A stretch of DNA of 64,000 nucleotides from Nitrospirae bacterium MYbin3 (GTDB lineage: Bacteria; Nitrospirota; Thermodesulfovibrionia; Thermodesulfovibrionales; Dissulfurispiraceae), in assembly GCA_002753335.1 (NCBI GenBank), contig PEAD01000014.1:1-64000 (forward strand), in the 5' to 3' direction. Shown here piece after piece: positions 44,681-54,557 of this stretch (position 1 is the stretch's first letter; each line of letters begins with the position of its first letter). Below the pieces are notes generated by a model that saw only the letters and a list, made by a program, of their open reading frames with translations, ran no database searches and was not told the origin of the DNA. The position numbers and the translations under genes are program-made.

Positions 44681-45646
44681 ATGCATGTTCTCAGAAGCTT
44701 TTGTATTGCCGCTTCTGTGATTCTTCTAGTGCTGTTCGTTGCATCGTGCGGGAAGAAGAGCAATCCGACTCTTAAGTCTTTTGAAAAGCCAGAGCCGGTC
44801 AGAATGGTAAAAGTGGAGCATCGCGGAAAAGGACTGATAGTCTCCTGGTCTTATCCTTCTTCTGCAATCAAGTCTCTAAAAGGGTTTGCCATCGAAAAAG
44901 CGGAAGACAGAGGAAATGCGGTACAGGAATTTAAAAAGATAGCGGTGCTGTCTTCGGATGCCTTGCATTATGTTGACGATAAATTCTCTGAAGGCAAAAA
45001 ATATTTTTACAAGGTGCGTCCGGTCAGTTTGCGTGAGATTTTGGGCGACGACTCGCCTGTTGTTGCAGCAGTCCCTGCAACGCTTCCTGAAAGGCCGCAA
45101 GGCCTTGCCTACAGGATAGCGGGTGATGCGGTCGAGATTTCTTGGCAAAAGGGACCTGACAAACTTCTTTATAACATTTATAGATGCGACATAAAGGGTA
45201 AGGAACAGTCAGCACCTATAAACAGCGCACCGCTTAAAGAAGCTTTTTTTAGGGATGCTATAAATCCTTCGGCCTCTATGTATTACCATGTCAAGGCATT
45301 GCTGGGCACCGATATTGTTGACGAGGGGCTTCCTTCAGATGTATTGGCTATAGGCCCAGAAGCCTTTGTGCCTGAGCGTCCTGTAGGTCTTAATTTTGTT
45401 CCGACCGCAAAAAAAGTATTTCTGCTCTGGAAAGAGAATACAGAGTCATGGGTTAAAGGCTACCGGGTTTACCGCAAGCGCTCAGGAGAAGACTCGTTTC
45501 GTTTTATAGGAGATGCTCTAGCTCCCGCTTTCAGTGATAGTGAACCTCTTGCACAAAAAACTTTTTACTATGTCACTGCTCTCGGAACGGTCAAGGAGAG
45601 CGTGCCTTCAACTGCTGTGGAAGCAAACCCGCTCGTTGAGGACTGA
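44681..45646 (+). CDS. Lipoprotein with three fibronectin type III-like repeats
   Basis: A 321-residue lipoprotein. The start ATG at 44681 gives a clean signal (MHVLRSFCIAASVILLVLFVASC, lipobox VASC); in-frame ATGs at 44657 and 44615 are less likely. Three FN3-type beta-sandwich repeats follow, each opening with a Pro-rich lead and an Ile-x-x-Ser-Trp or Leu-Trp strand (LIVSWSYP, VEISWQKG, VFLLWKEN) and ending in a YFYKVRPV, YYHVKALL or FYYVTALG strand. Probably an envelope structural or adhesive protein. It is 2 bp from hypE, so cotranscribed, although no functional link is apparent. Confidence 0.82.
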   Translation: MHVLRSFCIAASVILLVLFVASCGKKSNPTLKSFEKPEPVRMVKVEHRGKGLIVSWSYPSSAIKSLKGFAIEKAEDRGNAVQEFKKIAVLSSDALHYVDDKFSEGKKYFYKVRPVSLREILGDDSPVVAAVPATLPERPQGLAYRIAGDAVEISWQKGPDKLLYNIYRCDIKGKEQSAPINSAPLKEAFFRDAINPSASMYYHVKALLGTDIVDEGLPSDVLAIGPEAFVPERPVGLNFVPTAKKVFLLWKENTESWVKGYRVYRKRSGEDSFRFIGDALAPAFSDSEPLAQKTFYYVTALGTVKESVPSTAVEANPLVED

Positions 45647-45648
45647 GT

Positions 45649-46674
45649 TTGGATAAGATTCTGCTCGGCCATGGAAGCGGTGGCAGGCTTATGCATCAGC
45701 TTGTTCGCGAACATTTTGCACCGGCCTTTTCGATCGCAGATCTCTCCGATTCCGCGGTTATCGATATTGCCTTAACAGGACTTTGCGAGCAGGGCGCAAG
45801 GCTTGCCTTTACAACCGATTCGTATGTGGTTTCTCCTCTTTTCTTCCCCGGAGGCAACATAGGAGAGCTTGCGGTAAATGGCACCTTAAATGATCTAGCA
45901 ATGGTTGGAGCCAAGCCGCTATACCTTACCGCCGGCTTTATTATTGAAGAAGGTTTTTCCGGTTCGGAACTTGAGAAGGTTCTTTCTTCGATGTCGGCTG
46001 CCGCAAAAAATGCGGGTGTTAAAGTTGTTGCCGGAGACACGAAGGTTGTTGACAGGGGCAAGGGCGACGGAATCTTTATCAATACTGCCGGAATTGGTGT
46101 TGTTCACCCGTCTGTTAATCTTTCTTCCAAGAAAATAGCTCCGGGCGATGCAGTAATCGTGAGCGGTTTTATAGGCAGCCATGGAATATCTGTTATGGCA
46201 GAAAGGAACGGTCTTACTTTTGACCCGCCGGTGCTGAGCGATACAGTTGCACTGAACGGTCTTGTTGAGGCGATGATGAACTGCACAAAAAATTTAAAGG
46301 TGATGAGAGACCCGACGCGCGGAGGGGTTGCGACCACTCTTAAGGAGCTTGCGCTAGAATCGGGCGTATGCATATCAATAGACGAAAAGGCGCTGCCGAT
46401 AACTGGTGGTGTCAAGGGTGCATGCGAGCTTTTAGGTTTGGACCCTCTCTATGTTGCGAATGAGGGTATCCTTATCGCCATTGTTCAGCAGGATTCGGCA
46501 GAGTCTTTGCTGGCCGAAATGAAGCGGCATCCTTTAGCCAGCAACTCTGCCATAATAGGCAGGGCAGTAGGCCCTGATGCAGGCAAGTCCGGAAAGGTTT
46601 TACTAAGGACCGCTATTGGCGGTTCTCGCATCATCGATATGCTTCAGGGCGAACAGCTTCCGAGGATATGTTAG
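45649..46674 (+). CDS. hypE: Hydrogenase maturation protein HypE
   Basis: A 341-residue HypE of the AIR-synthase/PurM-like fold. It has the N-terminal ILLGHGSGGRLMHQL, the ATP-binding segment VVAGDTKVVDRGKGDGIFINT, and the essential C-terminal cysteine in LPRIC, which is carbamoylated and dehydrated to thiocyanate to supply cyanide ligands for the [NiFe] centre. It starts with TTG, preceded by GAGG 7 nt upstream. It is alone here; hypABCDF and hydrogenase structural genes are not in the window, so they should lie elsewhere in the genome. Confidence 0.93.
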   Translation: MDKILLGHGSGGRLMHQLVREHFAPAFSIADLSDSAVIDIALTGLCEQGARLAFTTDSYVVSPLFFPGGNIGELAVNGTLNDLAMVGAKPLYLTAGFIIEEGFSGSELEKVLSSMSAAAKNAGVKVVAGDTKVVDRGKGDGIFINTAGIGVVHPSVNLSSKKIAPGDAVIVSGFIGSHGISVMAERNGLTFDPPVLSDTVALNGLVEAMMNCTKNLKVMRDPTRGGVATTLKELALESGVCISIDEKALPITGGVKGACELLGLDPLYVANEGILIAIVQQDSAESLLAEMKRHPLASNSAIIGRAVGPDAGKSGKVLLRTAIGGSRIIDMLQGEQLPRIC

Positions 46675-46727
46675 AATAAAAGACTAAATCCGGCCCGTTA
46701 TGCGGCCGAATGGAGGTTTTAGGGGAT

Positions 46728-47672
46728 ATGAAAAAAGTTCTGGTGTTTTTCTTTATCTGCGCTGTTTTTTTTGTTCAGAATGTTCAGGCCGCAATCCTGC
46801 TCGATAAAGTCATGGCTATCGTGAACAAAGAGGTTATTACATGGAGCGATCTCTACCGTGCTATGGAGTTTGAGGCTACCAAGCCGGTAAAGGCTATGAA
46901 GGACGAAGAGCGGCGCAGGATTTTCAGAGAAAGCGAAATGATGTTTCTTGAGAAACTTATAGACAAAAGGCTTGTATTGCAGGAGGCCGAAGCACTCAAG
47001 ATAATAGTGAGTGAAGAAGAGGTTAATGGTGCGGTAAAAAATATCATGGACAAATATTCTATGAAAGAAGATGCCTTCAAAGAGGCGATGAAGCGTGAGG
47101 GATTTACCTTGGCTCAGTACCGCAAGAGCCTTGGCGAGCAGATTACAATAGGCCGGCTAGTTGATCATGACGTGCGGAACAAAATTGTGGTTTCTGAAGC
47201 CGAGGTGGATAAATATTTTGCTGACAACCCAAACCTTGCAAAAGAGAGCGAAGGCTACGATCTTAGCCAGATATTCATCAAGAAAACGAACAGCAATGCC
47301 CAGACAGAGGCGAAAGTAAAAGAAATAATGGCCAAGATCAAGGAAGGCAGCTCTTTTGCGGCTGTTGCGCAGCAGTATTCCGAAGACGCTACAGCACGTA
47401 TCGGCGGCAGCCTTGGTTTTATAAAGAAGTCGGAGCTCAGCCCTGAATTTATTAAGGCGCTTGCAACTTTAAAGCCCGGCGAGATGAGCGACCCTTTCTG
47501 GGGTGCTAACGGCATGCACATTTTGTTGGTTAATGAGGTGATGTCTTTTAAAGACCAGAAAGAGCTGCGTAACGCTGTAAAGCAGAAGCTGTTTGAAGAA
47601 AAATTCAACGACCAGTACAAGAACTGGCTCAAAGGCCTTAGGGAAAAGGCTTACGTAGAAATCAGGCTTTAG
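46728..47672 (+). CDS. SurA/PrsA-like periplasmic peptidyl-prolyl isomerase
   Basis: A 314-residue protein with a signal peptide (MKKVLVFFFICAVFFVQNVQA). The ATG at 46728, next to an AGGGG site, was preferred to the upstream 46710. The N-terminal SurA-like chaperone domain (ILLDKVMAIVNKEVITWSDL, EKLIDKRLVLQEAE) is followed by one parvulin domain (YDLSQIFIKK, EGSSFAAVAQQYSEDATARIGGSLGFIKKSEL, GEMSDPFWGANGMHILLV). It probably aids outer membrane protein folding. A small hairpin (CGGCC / GGCCG) lies in the gap from hypE. Confidence 0.9.
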   Translation: MKKVLVFFFICAVFFVQNVQAAILLDKVMAIVNKEVITWSDLYRAMEFEATKPVKAMKDEERRRIFRESEMMFLEKLIDKRLVLQEAEALKIIVSEEEVNGAVKNIMDKYSMKEDAFKEAMKREGFTLAQYRKSLGEQITIGRLVDHDVRNKIVVSEAEVDKYFADNPNLAKESEGYDLSQIFIKKTNSNAQTEAKVKEIMAKIKEGSSFAAVAQQYSEDATARIGGSLGFIKKSELSPEFIKALATLKPGEMSDPFWGANGMHILLVNEVMSFKDQKELRNAVKQKLFEEKFNDQYKNWLKGLREKAYVEIRL

Positions 47673-47685
47673 CCTTCGTATTATT

Positions 47686-48408
47686 GTGGAGGAGAGGCTT
47701 CAGAAAATACTCGCCCGCATGGGCATAGCCTCAAGAAGGAGCGCCGAAGAGATTATAGCCGAAGGCCGGGTTACTGTAAACGGTAAGACCGCGCATATCG
47801 GCATGAAGGCAAATCCTGCCAAAGACCACATCAAGGTTGACGGCAAGCTTCTTATCAGAACAGAACCTCTCGTATATTTTGCGTTCAACAAGCCTCGAGG
47901 CGTTGTAACATCACTCTCCGATCCTGAAGGCAGACCAACAGTAAAAGATTTTCTTAAGGCAATAAAATATAGGGTCTATCCTGTCGGCAGGCTCGATTAT
48001 GATTCGGAAGGTCTTTTGATTATCACTAATGACGGCAATCTTGCAAATGCTGTGATGCATCCGGCAAAAGAGATTGCCAAAACTTATGTTGTCAAGGTTA
48101 AAGGTGTTGTTTCTATTGAAGCGGTAGAGAAGTTGAGAAAAGGCATAAAACTTAGCGATGGTATTACGGCGCCTGCAATCGTAAAAAAAATAAAAGAAAC
48201 CGAAATCAACTCATGGATCGAAATAACCATACATGAAGGCAAGAACAGGCAGGTACGGCGCATGCTCGAAAAGTTGCGCTATGATGTTTTAAAACTGAGA
48301 AGGGTTTCTATAGGTGGGCTTAAGCTCGCAGGCCTTGAATCTGGCGGGCTGAGGCGTTTGACTTCAGAAGAACTGGAGCAGATTAAAGAGGCTGTCGGAT
48401 TAGCGTAG
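47686..48408 (+). CDS. 23S rRNA pseudouridine synthase, RluB/RsuA family
   Basis: A 240-residue protein. The N-terminal S4 RNA-binding domain (RLQKILARMGIASRRSAEEIIAEGRVTVNG) is followed by the RsuA/RluB catalytic domain with the Asp of GRLDYDSEGLLIITNDG and the motif EGKNRQVRRML. It modifies a uridine in ribosomal RNA, probably 23S; RluB, RluE and RsuA cannot be told apart here. It starts with GTG 13 bp after the SurA-like gene, without a clear Shine-Dalgarno. Confidence 0.9.
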   Translation: MEERLQKILARMGIASRRSAEEIIAEGRVTVNGKTAHIGMKANPAKDHIKVDGKLLIRTEPLVYFAFNKPRGVVTSLSDPEGRPTVKDFLKAIKYRVYPVGRLDYDSEGLLIITNDGNLANAVMHPAKEIAKTYVVKVKGVVSIEAVEKLRKGIKLSDGITAPAIVKKIKETEINSWIEITIHEGKNRQVRRMLEKLRYDVLKLRRVSIGGLKLAGLESGGLRRLTSEELEQIKEAVGLA

Positions 48409-48471
48409 TTTTTCAAGTAGCCCCGCCTTTTTGCTATACTATCACGATTTTATTGTCGGAGGAGAAATACT

Positions 48472-50250
48472 ATGTTTAGAGATAGATGGTGCGGAGAGCT
48501 TAGAGAGTCTGATGCAGGTTCGAAGATAAAACTTGCCGGATGGGTATTCAGGCGCAGGGACCACGGCGGGTTGATATTCGTTGACCTGCGCGACAGAACT
48601 GGCTTGACGCAGGTGGTTTTCAGCCCTGATGTTGCTGCAGAAGCCCATGAGCTTGCCCACAGCATCAGAAGCGAGTTTGTTATTTCGGTTTCGGGAGAGC
48701 TGAGAAAAAGGCCTGCAGGTACCGAAAACAATAATATCCCGACCGGAATGGTTGAGCTGTACGCAGAAACTCTGACCGTGTTGAATGAATCGGAGGTTCT
48801 TCCATTCCCGATGGAAGAGGCTGCCGAAGCCACAGAATCTCTTAGGCTCAAGTATCGGTATTTAGACCTGCGCAGACCGGAGCTTCAGAACAATCTTGTT
48901 GTAAGGCACAAGACCACAAAGCTTGTGAGGGACTATCTTGACAGTTTGGGTTTTTTAGAAATAGAAACCCCGATGCTTACGAAATCTACGCCCGAAGGAG
49001 CAAGGGACTATCTTGTTCCGAGCAGGCTTAACCCCGGATATTTCTATGCGCTCCCGCAGTCGCCACAGTTGTTCAAGCAGATACTTATGGTGTCGGGTTT
49101 GGAAAGATATTTTCAGATAGTCAAATGCTTCAGGGACGAGGATCTGCGCGCAGACAGGCAGCCTGAGTTCACGCAGATAGATATGGAGATGTCGTTTGTT
49201 TCTATTGAGGATGTCATCGGAATTGTAGAGGGTATGATAGGCAAGGTGTTCAGCGATGTTCTTGGTGTGCAGGTTCAGACTCCTTTTAAAAAGCTGAGCT
49301 ATGCAGAATCTATGGAAAGGTTCGGCAATGACAAGCCTGACTTAAGGTTCGGCCTTGAGCTTAAAGACATGGCAGACCTTGTTGGACAGAGCAGCTTCAA
49401 GGTTTTTCTCGACGCGCTCGCCTCAGGAGGCCGTGTCAAAGCGATAAACGGCAAAGGCATGGCCGGACTTTCACGCAAAGAGATAGACCTGCTTACTGCA
49501 GAGGCGCAGTCTTTCGGCGCAAAGGGGCTTGCATGGATAAAGGTGAAAAACGGGTTTGAATCGCCGATTACGAAATTTTTCTCCGAAGATATTTTGAAAC
49601 AGATGGCAGAAAGGCTCGAAGCTGTTGAAGGCGATTTGATGATGTTTGTTGCTGATAAGGGAAAAGTGGTAAACGATGTGTTGAGCCGCATGAGGCTTGA
49701 GCTTGGCAAGAGGCTGAATCTTGTTAAAGACAGTTTTGAGTTCGCATGGATAACCGACTTCCCGCTCCTTGAATGGGATGAAGAAGAAGGAAGGTTTGCG
49801 GCAATGCATCATCCTTTCACCTCGCCTGCGGATGACAGCATAGCGCAGATGCTTGCGGGCAGCGCAGCGGACAAACAAGTTCTTGCATCGCTTAAGGCAA
49901 AGGCTTACGACATTGTACTTAACGGCTTTGAGATAGGCGGCGGCAGCATCCGTATTCACCGCAAAGACCTTCAGGCCAAGATGTTAGAACTGCTCGGCAT
50001 ATCTGAAGAAGAGGCAAAAACTAAATTCGGTTTTTTACTTGATGCTCTCGATTTCGGCGCTCCACCGCACGGCGGCATCGCGCTCGGCCTCGACAGGCTT
50101 ATAATGCTGATGGTCGGCGCCCAGTCAATAAGGGACGTAATCGCCTTCCCCAAAACGCAGAAGGCATCCTGCCAAATGAGCGGCGCACCATCGTCCGTAG
50201 CCGCGAAACAGCTCAGGGAACTGCATATTAAAACGGATATTCCGGCGTAG
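48472..50250 (+). CDS. aspS: Aspartyl-tRNA synthetase, bacterial type, probably nondiscriminating
   Basis: A 592-residue bacterial-type AspRS: OB-fold anticodon domain ([19 protein letters not shown]), class II motifs ([47 protein letters not shown]), an inserted GAD domain at about 295-420, and motif 3 ([13 protein letters not shown]). The His in RRRDHGG matches the residue linked to nondiscriminating AspRS in Pseudomonas, where E. coli has Leu, so it may also charge tRNA-Asn with Asp; this would need GatCAB. A TATACT hexamer (48435-48440) and a Shine-Dalgarno (GGAGGAG) precede it. Confidence 0.93.
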   Translation: MFRDRWCGELRESDAGSKIKLAGWVFRRRDHGGLIFVDLRDRTGLTQVVFSPDVAAEAHELAHSIRSEFVISVSGELRKRPAGTENNNIPTGMVELYAETLTVLNESEVLPFPMEEAAEATESLRLKYRYLDLRRPELQNNLVVRHKTTKLVRDYLDSLGFLEIETPMLTKSTPEGARDYLVPSRLNPGYFYALPQSPQLFKQILMVSGLERYFQIVKCFRDEDLRADRQPEFTQIDMEMSFVSIEDVIGIVEGMIGKVFSDVLGVQVQTPFKKLSYAESMERFGNDKPDLRFGLELKDMADLVGQSSFKVFLDALASGGRVKAINGKGMAGLSRKEIDLLTAEAQSFGAKGLAWIKVKNGFESPITKFFSEDILKQMAERLEAVEGDLMMFVADKGKVVNDVLSRMRLELGKRLNLVKDSFEFAWITDFPLLEWDEEEGRFAAMHHPFTSPADDSIAQMLAGSAADKQVLASLKAKAYDIVLNGFEIGGGSIRIHRKDLQAKMLELLGISEEEAKTKFGFLLDALDFGAPPHGGIALGLDRLIMLMVGAQSIRDVIAFPKTQKASCQMSGAPSSVAAKQLRELHIKTDIPA

Positions 50251-50256
50251 GAAATC

Positions 50257-50523
50257 TATCAATAGGGATATCCTTCTGTTCAGGACTGATTCGGCGCAGG
50301 GTAACCGCTTTTCATTATTCGCGATTAGTCCGTTGCGGCAATCCTGAAAGTTCTTTCTGATATTTTTCTTTGCGCTCCATTACAGGCTAACGGGCAGGGC
50401 GTTACCTGCCCATCGGATAACCCAGACGCTCATTGCTGAAAAGCAGTTGCCACACGCCTGTGGAGTATTGAGCCTGTTCTCTCCAAACTCCGCATTCACT
50501 ACAGCAACTTATCCCTATTGATA
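50257..50523. repeat. Structured 267-bp intergenic element with 14-bp terminal inverted repeats (candidate ncRNA or MITE)
   Basis: The 386-bp gap between aspS and tig carries perfect 14-bp terminal arms, TATCAATAGGGATA (50257-50270) and TATCCCTATTGATA (50510-50523). Nested inside are a hairpin GGGCAGG / CCTGCCC (50392-50411), TGCT-GAAA-AGCA (about 50434-50445), CCACA / TGTGG (50450-50463), and AGTTGC (50445-50450) that can pair with GCAACT (50504-50509). So much nested pairing suggests a folded RNA, or a small non-autonomous mobile element. I see no clear target-site duplication and no convincing protein. No other copy was found in the window. Confidence 0.5.
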
Positions 50524-50557
50524 ATGGTTTGGTTTTTTTAGTTTTTATTGCTTCCGT

Positions 50558-50587
50558 TTGACAAAAAAACCGCTTGGACGTTAGACT
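50558..50587 (+). promoter_or_regulatory. Candidate promoter of tig-clpP-clpX
   Basis: TTGACA (50558-50563) and TAGACT (50582-50587) have an 18-nt spacer, about 50 nt before the tig start. The leader carries AGGAGGA. Confidence 0.45.
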
Positions 50588-50636
50588 AAACATTCTGTTT
50601 TTAATGAGATTTATCAAATTTTCAGGAGGATAAACC

Positions 50637-51893
50637 GTGTTAAAGTCTTGCGAGGATGTTTCATCAACAAAAAAACGGCTGCAGATAGAGATACCTGCCG
50701 ATCAGATAGAGGCCGAGATCAAAAAAGCGCTTCAGGGATTGCAGCAAAAGGCTAAGATGCCCGGATTCAGGCCCGGCAAGACTCCGATGAGCATGATAGA
50801 AAAGAAGTTCGGCAAGGACGTTGAGGCTGAAGCGCTCGACAAACTGGTGCCTGACCACTACATCAGCGCTCTTAAAGAGGCGAATCTTACGCCGGTTACC
50901 AAACCCGAGATGGAGTCGAAGTTCGATTTCAAGAGAGGCGAAGCGATTTCTATGACGATTTCGGTTGAGGTAAGGCCGAAAGTCGAGAATCTTCAGTATG
51001 AGAACATTGCCGTAAAAGATGTTCCGGTTGAAGTTGCTGACTCAGAAATCGAGGATGTCATAAAGAATCTTGCTGAAGAAAAAGCCACGTTTGAATCTTC
51101 TGAAGAGCCGATTTTATCCGGCGATCTGGTTACGGTTGATTATACCGCGATCGAGGACGGCGGACAGGACCCGACAATCTCTAAAGACGCTGTTTTCAAG
51201 ATAGACAACGGTCCGTTTCCTGAAGAGTTTTTTAATGCGTTAAAGGGTAAGAAAAAAGATGATGCGTTTGAGATGGAAGTTTCGTTTCCGGAAGAACCTA
51301 AAACAGCTTTTTCGGGGAAGAAGGTTAAGTTTGACGGCACTATAAAAGAGTCTAAAAAACGTAGCCTTCCTGCAATAGACGACGAACTTGCAAAAGATAT
51401 AGGTTTTGAGAGCCTTCAGGCTTTGCGGGATAAAATAAAAGAAAACCTGCTTGCCGCAAAAAACAGGGAAGTCGATGCTGTTAAGCAGCGGGAGATTCTG
51501 GACAAACTTCTTGAGACGCACAGTTTTGATCTTCCTGAAGGGCTTGTTAAGGCAGAGGTTGCACAGATTGTAGGTGATATAAAAACAGCAAAAAAAGACG
51601 AGCGCGCCGAGGATGTGATAGCTCAAGAAGTTCTCCCGGATGCCGAGCGCAGGGTCAAAGGCTCGCTGCTGCTTGATATTATAGGCGAGAAGGAAGGCGT
51701 TACCGTAAAAGAGGATGAGCTTAAGCGTGAGGTTGTTTCTATAGCGCAGCGGTTTTATATAGCGCCTGATGCTGTTGTGAAGTTCTATGTTGACCGCGAT
51801 GGCTCACTTGACGGGCTTAAGCATATAGTTTTCGAGAAAAAGGTATTGAAAGTTCTTCTCGACAAGTCTCAGACTGTGAAAGGGGAGGCGTAA
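50637..51893 (+). CDS. tig: Trigger factor
   Basis: A 418-residue ribosome-associated chaperone. The N-terminal ribosome-binding domain holds [17 protein letters not shown], close to the usual GFRxGK signature. The FKBP-type domain ([16 protein letters not shown] to [12 protein letters not shown]) and long helical C-terminal arms follow. The start is GTG with the Shine-Dalgarno AGGAGGA 6 nt upstream. It is 1 bp before clpP, in the classical tig-clpP-clpX order. Confidence 0.95.
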   Translation: MLKSCEDVSSTKKRLQIEIPADQIEAEIKKALQGLQQKAKMPGFRPGKTPMSMIEKKFGKDVEAEALDKLVPDHYISALKEANLTPVTKPEMESKFDFKRGEAISMTISVEVRPKVENLQYENIAVKDVPVEVADSEIEDVIKNLAEEKATFESSEEPILSGDLVTVDYTAIEDGGQDPTISKDAVFKIDNGPFPEEFFNALKGKKKDDAFEMEVSFPEEPKTAFSGKKVKFDGTIKESKKRSLPAIDDELAKDIGFESLQALRDKIKENLLAAKNREVDAVKQREILDKLLETHSFDLPEGLVKAEVAQIVGDIKTAKKDERAEDVIAQEVLPDAERRVKGSLLLDIIGEKEGVTVKEDELKREVVSIAQRFYIAPDAVVKFYVDRDGSLDGLKHIVFEKKVLKVLLDKSQTVKGEA

Positions 51894-51894
51894 C

Positions 51895-52500
51895 ATGAGC
51901 ATTGTTCCGATAGTAATAGAGCAGACAGGAAGGACCGAGAGAGTTTATGACATCTATTCAAGACTGCTGAAAGACAGAATAATCTTTATAGGTACCGCGA
52001 TAGATGATCATGTTGCCAATGTTGTAATCGCGCAGCTCCTATTTCTTCAAACAGAAGACCCCGAAAAGGACATTCATATCTATATTAATTCTCCGGGAGG
52101 AGTTGTATCTGCAGGCCTCGCAATTTACGACACCATGCAGTATGTAAAGCCTTCTATCGCGACTTACTGCATAGGGCAGGCCGCCAGCATGGGCGCGCTT
52201 TTGCTATGCGCCGGATCTAAGGGCAAGAGGTTTGCTCTTCCTCATTCAAGGATTATGATACACCAGCCCACGGGCGGGTTTTATGGGCAGGCGACCGACA
52301 TAGCTATACATGCAAAAGAAATCCTTAAGCTTAAGGAAACTCTGAATGGTATAATGTCAAAACATTCTGGACAGGACATCGAAAAAGTAAGGGCCGATAC
52401 AGAGCGCGACTTTTTTATGTCGGGTGATGATGCCAAGGTGTATGGAATTGTTGATGATGTGATTTCTGCTGTAAAAGAAACAAAAACGGACAAACAATAG
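51895..52500 (+). CDS. clpP: ATP-dependent Clp protease proteolytic subunit
   Basis: A 201-residue serine protease. The nucleophile Ser is in [11 protein letters not shown] and the catalytic His in SRIMIHQP; the N-terminal region ([29 protein letters not shown] in part) is typical. It forms the proteolytic barrel with ClpX, encoded 35 bp downstream. Confidence 0.97.
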   Translation: MSIVPIVIEQTGRTERVYDIYSRLLKDRIIFIGTAIDDHVANVVIAQLLFLQTEDPEKDIHIYINSPGGVVSAGLAIYDTMQYVKPSIATYCIGQAASMGALLLCAGSKGKRFALPHSRIMIHQPTGGFYGQATDIAIHAKEILKLKETLNGIMSKHSGQDIEKVRADTERDFFMSGDDAKVYGIVDDVISAVKETKTDKQ

Positions 52501-52535
52501 AAACTATCCGGCGTTTAGCCGGTGCGGAGGCTTTA

Positions 52536-53783
52536 GTGGCAAGGAAATCCAGCGAAAATATTTTGAAATGTTCATTCTGCGGCAAAGGGCAGGATGAGGT
52601 TAAAAAGCTTATAGCCGGGCCTTCTGTTTATATCTGCAATGAATGTGTAGGGCTCTGCAACGATATAATCGAAGAGGATCAGCAGACTCAGGGCAAGGCG
52701 CCTGGGAAAAAGCTTCCCAATCCTCAGGAAATACACAAGTTTCTTAACGAGCATGTTGTCGGGCAGGAGAGGGCCAAGAAGGTGCTCTCTGTTGCGGTTC
52801 ATAACCATTACAAGAGGATTTTTAGAGGCGCTAAATTAAGCGTAGAATTGCAAAAGAGCAATATACTGCTTATCGGACCAACCGGCACAGGCAAGACGTT
52901 TCTGGCGCAGACGCTTGCGCGGCTGCTTGATGTGCCATTTACGATAGCTGATGCCACAACCCTTACCGAGGCGGGATATGTGGGCGAAGATGTTGAGAAT
53001 GTTCTGCTGAAACTTCTGCAGGCTGCAGAGTACGATGTGGAGCGTGCACAGCGCGGCATAGTTTATATTGATGAGATAGACAAGATAAGCAGAAAGTCCG
53101 ACAGCCCTTCTATTACGAGGGATGTTTCGGGTGAGGGTGTTCAGCAGGCGCTGTTGAAGATTATAGAAGGAACCGTTGCTAATATCCCTCCTCAGGGCGG
53201 CAGAAAGCATCCTCAGCAGGAATATATACAGCTTGATACCACGAATGTCCTGTTTATATGCGGCGGTGCGTTTGTAGGCCTCGAGAAGGTTATAGAGCAG
53301 AGGATAGGAAAGAGGAGCATAGGATTTGGCTCGGAAGCAAAGGCCGAAAAAATAAAATCTGCATCGGCTTCAGGAATATGGGGGCTGACCGAACCTGAAG
53401 ATCTTATAAAATTTGGCCTGATACCTGAGTTTGTGGGCAGGCTGCCTGTAGTTGCTACTCTCGAAGAACTTGACGAATCTGCTCTGATAAAGATATTGAC
53501 CGAGCCGAAGAACTCGCTTGTAAAGCAGTATCAGCAGCTTTTTCAGCTCGACAATGTGAAGCTGAAATTCACCGAGGCTGCGCTTGCCGCTGTTGCGAAA
53601 AAGGCGCTCGACCGCAAGACCGGTGCGAGAGGCCTGCGCGCAATACTTGAAGATGCGATGCTTGATACCATGTACGAGATTCCTTCAAAGAAGGGCATTG
53701 TAGAGTGTGTTATAAACGAAGAAGCGGTGCTGAACAAAGAAATGCCGCTGATTGTTTACGAGAAGCAGGCAGAGTCGGCCTGA
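52536..53783 (+). CDS. clpX: ATP-dependent Clp protease ATP-binding subunit ClpX
   Basis: A 415-residue AAA+ unfoldase. The N-terminal zinc domain ([24 protein letters not shown]), Walker A GPTGTGKT, the pore-loop and sensor region ([12 protein letters not shown]), Walker B YIDEIDK, the RKSD and GRLP motifs, and the arginine-finger region are all present. The start is GTG (52536), preceded by GGAGG. Its end is 15 bp from the convergent dciA. Confidence 0.97.
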   Translation: MARKSSENILKCSFCGKGQDEVKKLIAGPSVYICNECVGLCNDIIEEDQQTQGKAPGKKLPNPQEIHKFLNEHVVGQERAKKVLSVAVHNHYKRIFRGAKLSVELQKSNILLIGPTGTGKTFLAQTLARLLDVPFTIADATTLTEAGYVGEDVENVLLKLLQAAEYDVERAQRGIVYIDEIDKISRKSDSPSITRDVSGEGVQQALLKIIEGTVANIPPQGGRKHPQQEYIQLDTTNVLFICGGAFVGLEKVIEQRIGKRSIGFGSEAKAEKIKSASASGIWGLTEPEDLIKFGLIPEFVGRLPVVATLEELDESALIKILTEPKNSLVKQYQQLFQLDNVKLKFTEAALAAVAKKALDRKTGARGLRAILEDAMLDTMYEIPSKKGIVECVINEEAVLNKEMPLIVYEKQAESA

Positions 53784-53798
53784 TTATTACACTGCCCG

Positions 53799-54230
53799 TC
53801 AGGATATAGAGCTTCTTATCAGGCTTCTGAATGCGTCTGCAAGTTCAGGGTCTTTAATTTCTGATAAATTTTCTTCTACCCAGCGCGATTCGTCTTCGGT
53901 AAGCTCACGTCTGTTTTTAGTAGGTGGTTGAGGGGCATGTTTCTGTATTTTTTCATTGATTCGTCCCTGCCTGAAGCGCACTGTTTTTACTCCGTAACCC
54001 GCAAGCTTTCCGATAATCTCATTTTTGAAAAAAGTCAGCTGTTGAAGCCATACAGGAGAATCGACCGTTATCAACAGCTCTCCTCGGTTAAGGTCCGAGG
54101 GAAAGGTGTGAAGAGACATAGGTTCGAGGAAGAGCCGATCCCATCCCGTCCTCATCTTTTCGAGTTTTAGTTTTTCTTCAAAACCTAAAACGTCAAAAAT
54201 GGAGTTGAGGATCGGACCAACCTTCTTCAT
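53799..54230 (-). CDS. DciA family protein (DUF721)
   Basis: A 143-residue protein with the DUF721/DciA pattern: a short helical start (ILNSIFDVLGFEEKLKL), WDRLF, the strand LLITVDSPVWLQQLTFFKNEII and VKTVRFRQGRI, then a charged C-terminal tail. DciA loads or recruits the replicative helicase in most bacteria that lack DnaC. It lies 29 bp downstream of rpmB on the same strand. Confidence 0.8.
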   Translation of the reverse strand: MKKVGPILNSIFDVLGFEEKLKLEKMRTGWDRLFLEPMSLHTFPSDLNRGELLITVDSPVWLQQLTFFKNEIIGKLAGYGVKTVRFRQGRINEKIQKHAPQPPTKNRRELTEDESRWVEENLSEIKDPELADAFRSLIRSSIS

Positions 54231-54259
54231 TTTTTTGGGGCTTTAGAAATCAGACATTG

Positions 54260-54448
54260 TTAAGCAGCTTTAATCACCTTCCGTGATCTGATGCAACGCG
54301 TACAGACATGAACTTTTTTAGCAGCTCCTCCGATAGATATCCGTATGCGCTGAACATTCGGTAGTAACGCTCTTTTTGTTTTGTTGTTTGCGTGGCTGAC
54401 GTTGTTGCCCACGGTTTTCTTTTTGCCGCAAATTGAACATGATGCCAT
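54260..54448 (-). CDS. rpmB: 50S ribosomal protein L28
   Basis: A 62-residue L28: [23 protein letters not shown] at the start and [17 protein letters not shown] at the end, with CxxC pairs typical of the zinc-binding C+ form. A strong Shine-Dalgarno (GGAGGTAATT) precedes it. It is divergent from infB. No rpmG gene is adjacent. Confidence 0.95.
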   Translation of the reverse strand: MASCSICGKKKTVGNNVSHANNKTKRALLPNVQRIRISIGGAAKKVHVCTRCIRSRKVIKAA

Positions 54449-54489
54449 GGTAATTACCTCCTTCCTTCATTGCATAAAAAAAGTCTTTT

Positions 54490-54518
54490 ATGATAACATT
54501 TTAAGATTCTTGTGACAA
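54490..54518 (-). promoter_or_regulatory. Promoter of rpmB-dciA
   Basis: On the minus strand, TTGTCA (54513-54518) and TATCAT (54490-54495) have a 17-nt spacer; each box is one mismatch from consensus. The -35 lies in a near-palindrome (CTTGT-G-ACAAG) that could also serve infB on the plus strand (TTGTGA at 54510-54515, TAGTTA at 54533-54538). Confidence 0.6.
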
Positions 54519-54557
54519 GTTCCCTATTGTTGTAGTTAATTCTGAGAGGAGAATCGG

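Noticed and set aside
46690-46711. Hairpin CGGCC/GGCCG as terminator of hypE
   Set aside because: The stem is only 5 bp and no T-run follows; it may simply be chance in the leader of the SurA-like gene.
50402-50617. A 71-residue minus-strand frame in the aspS-tig gap
   Set aside because: Its sequence follows the hairpins of the structured element and has no Shine-Dalgarno; more likely part of an RNA or repeat than a protein gene.
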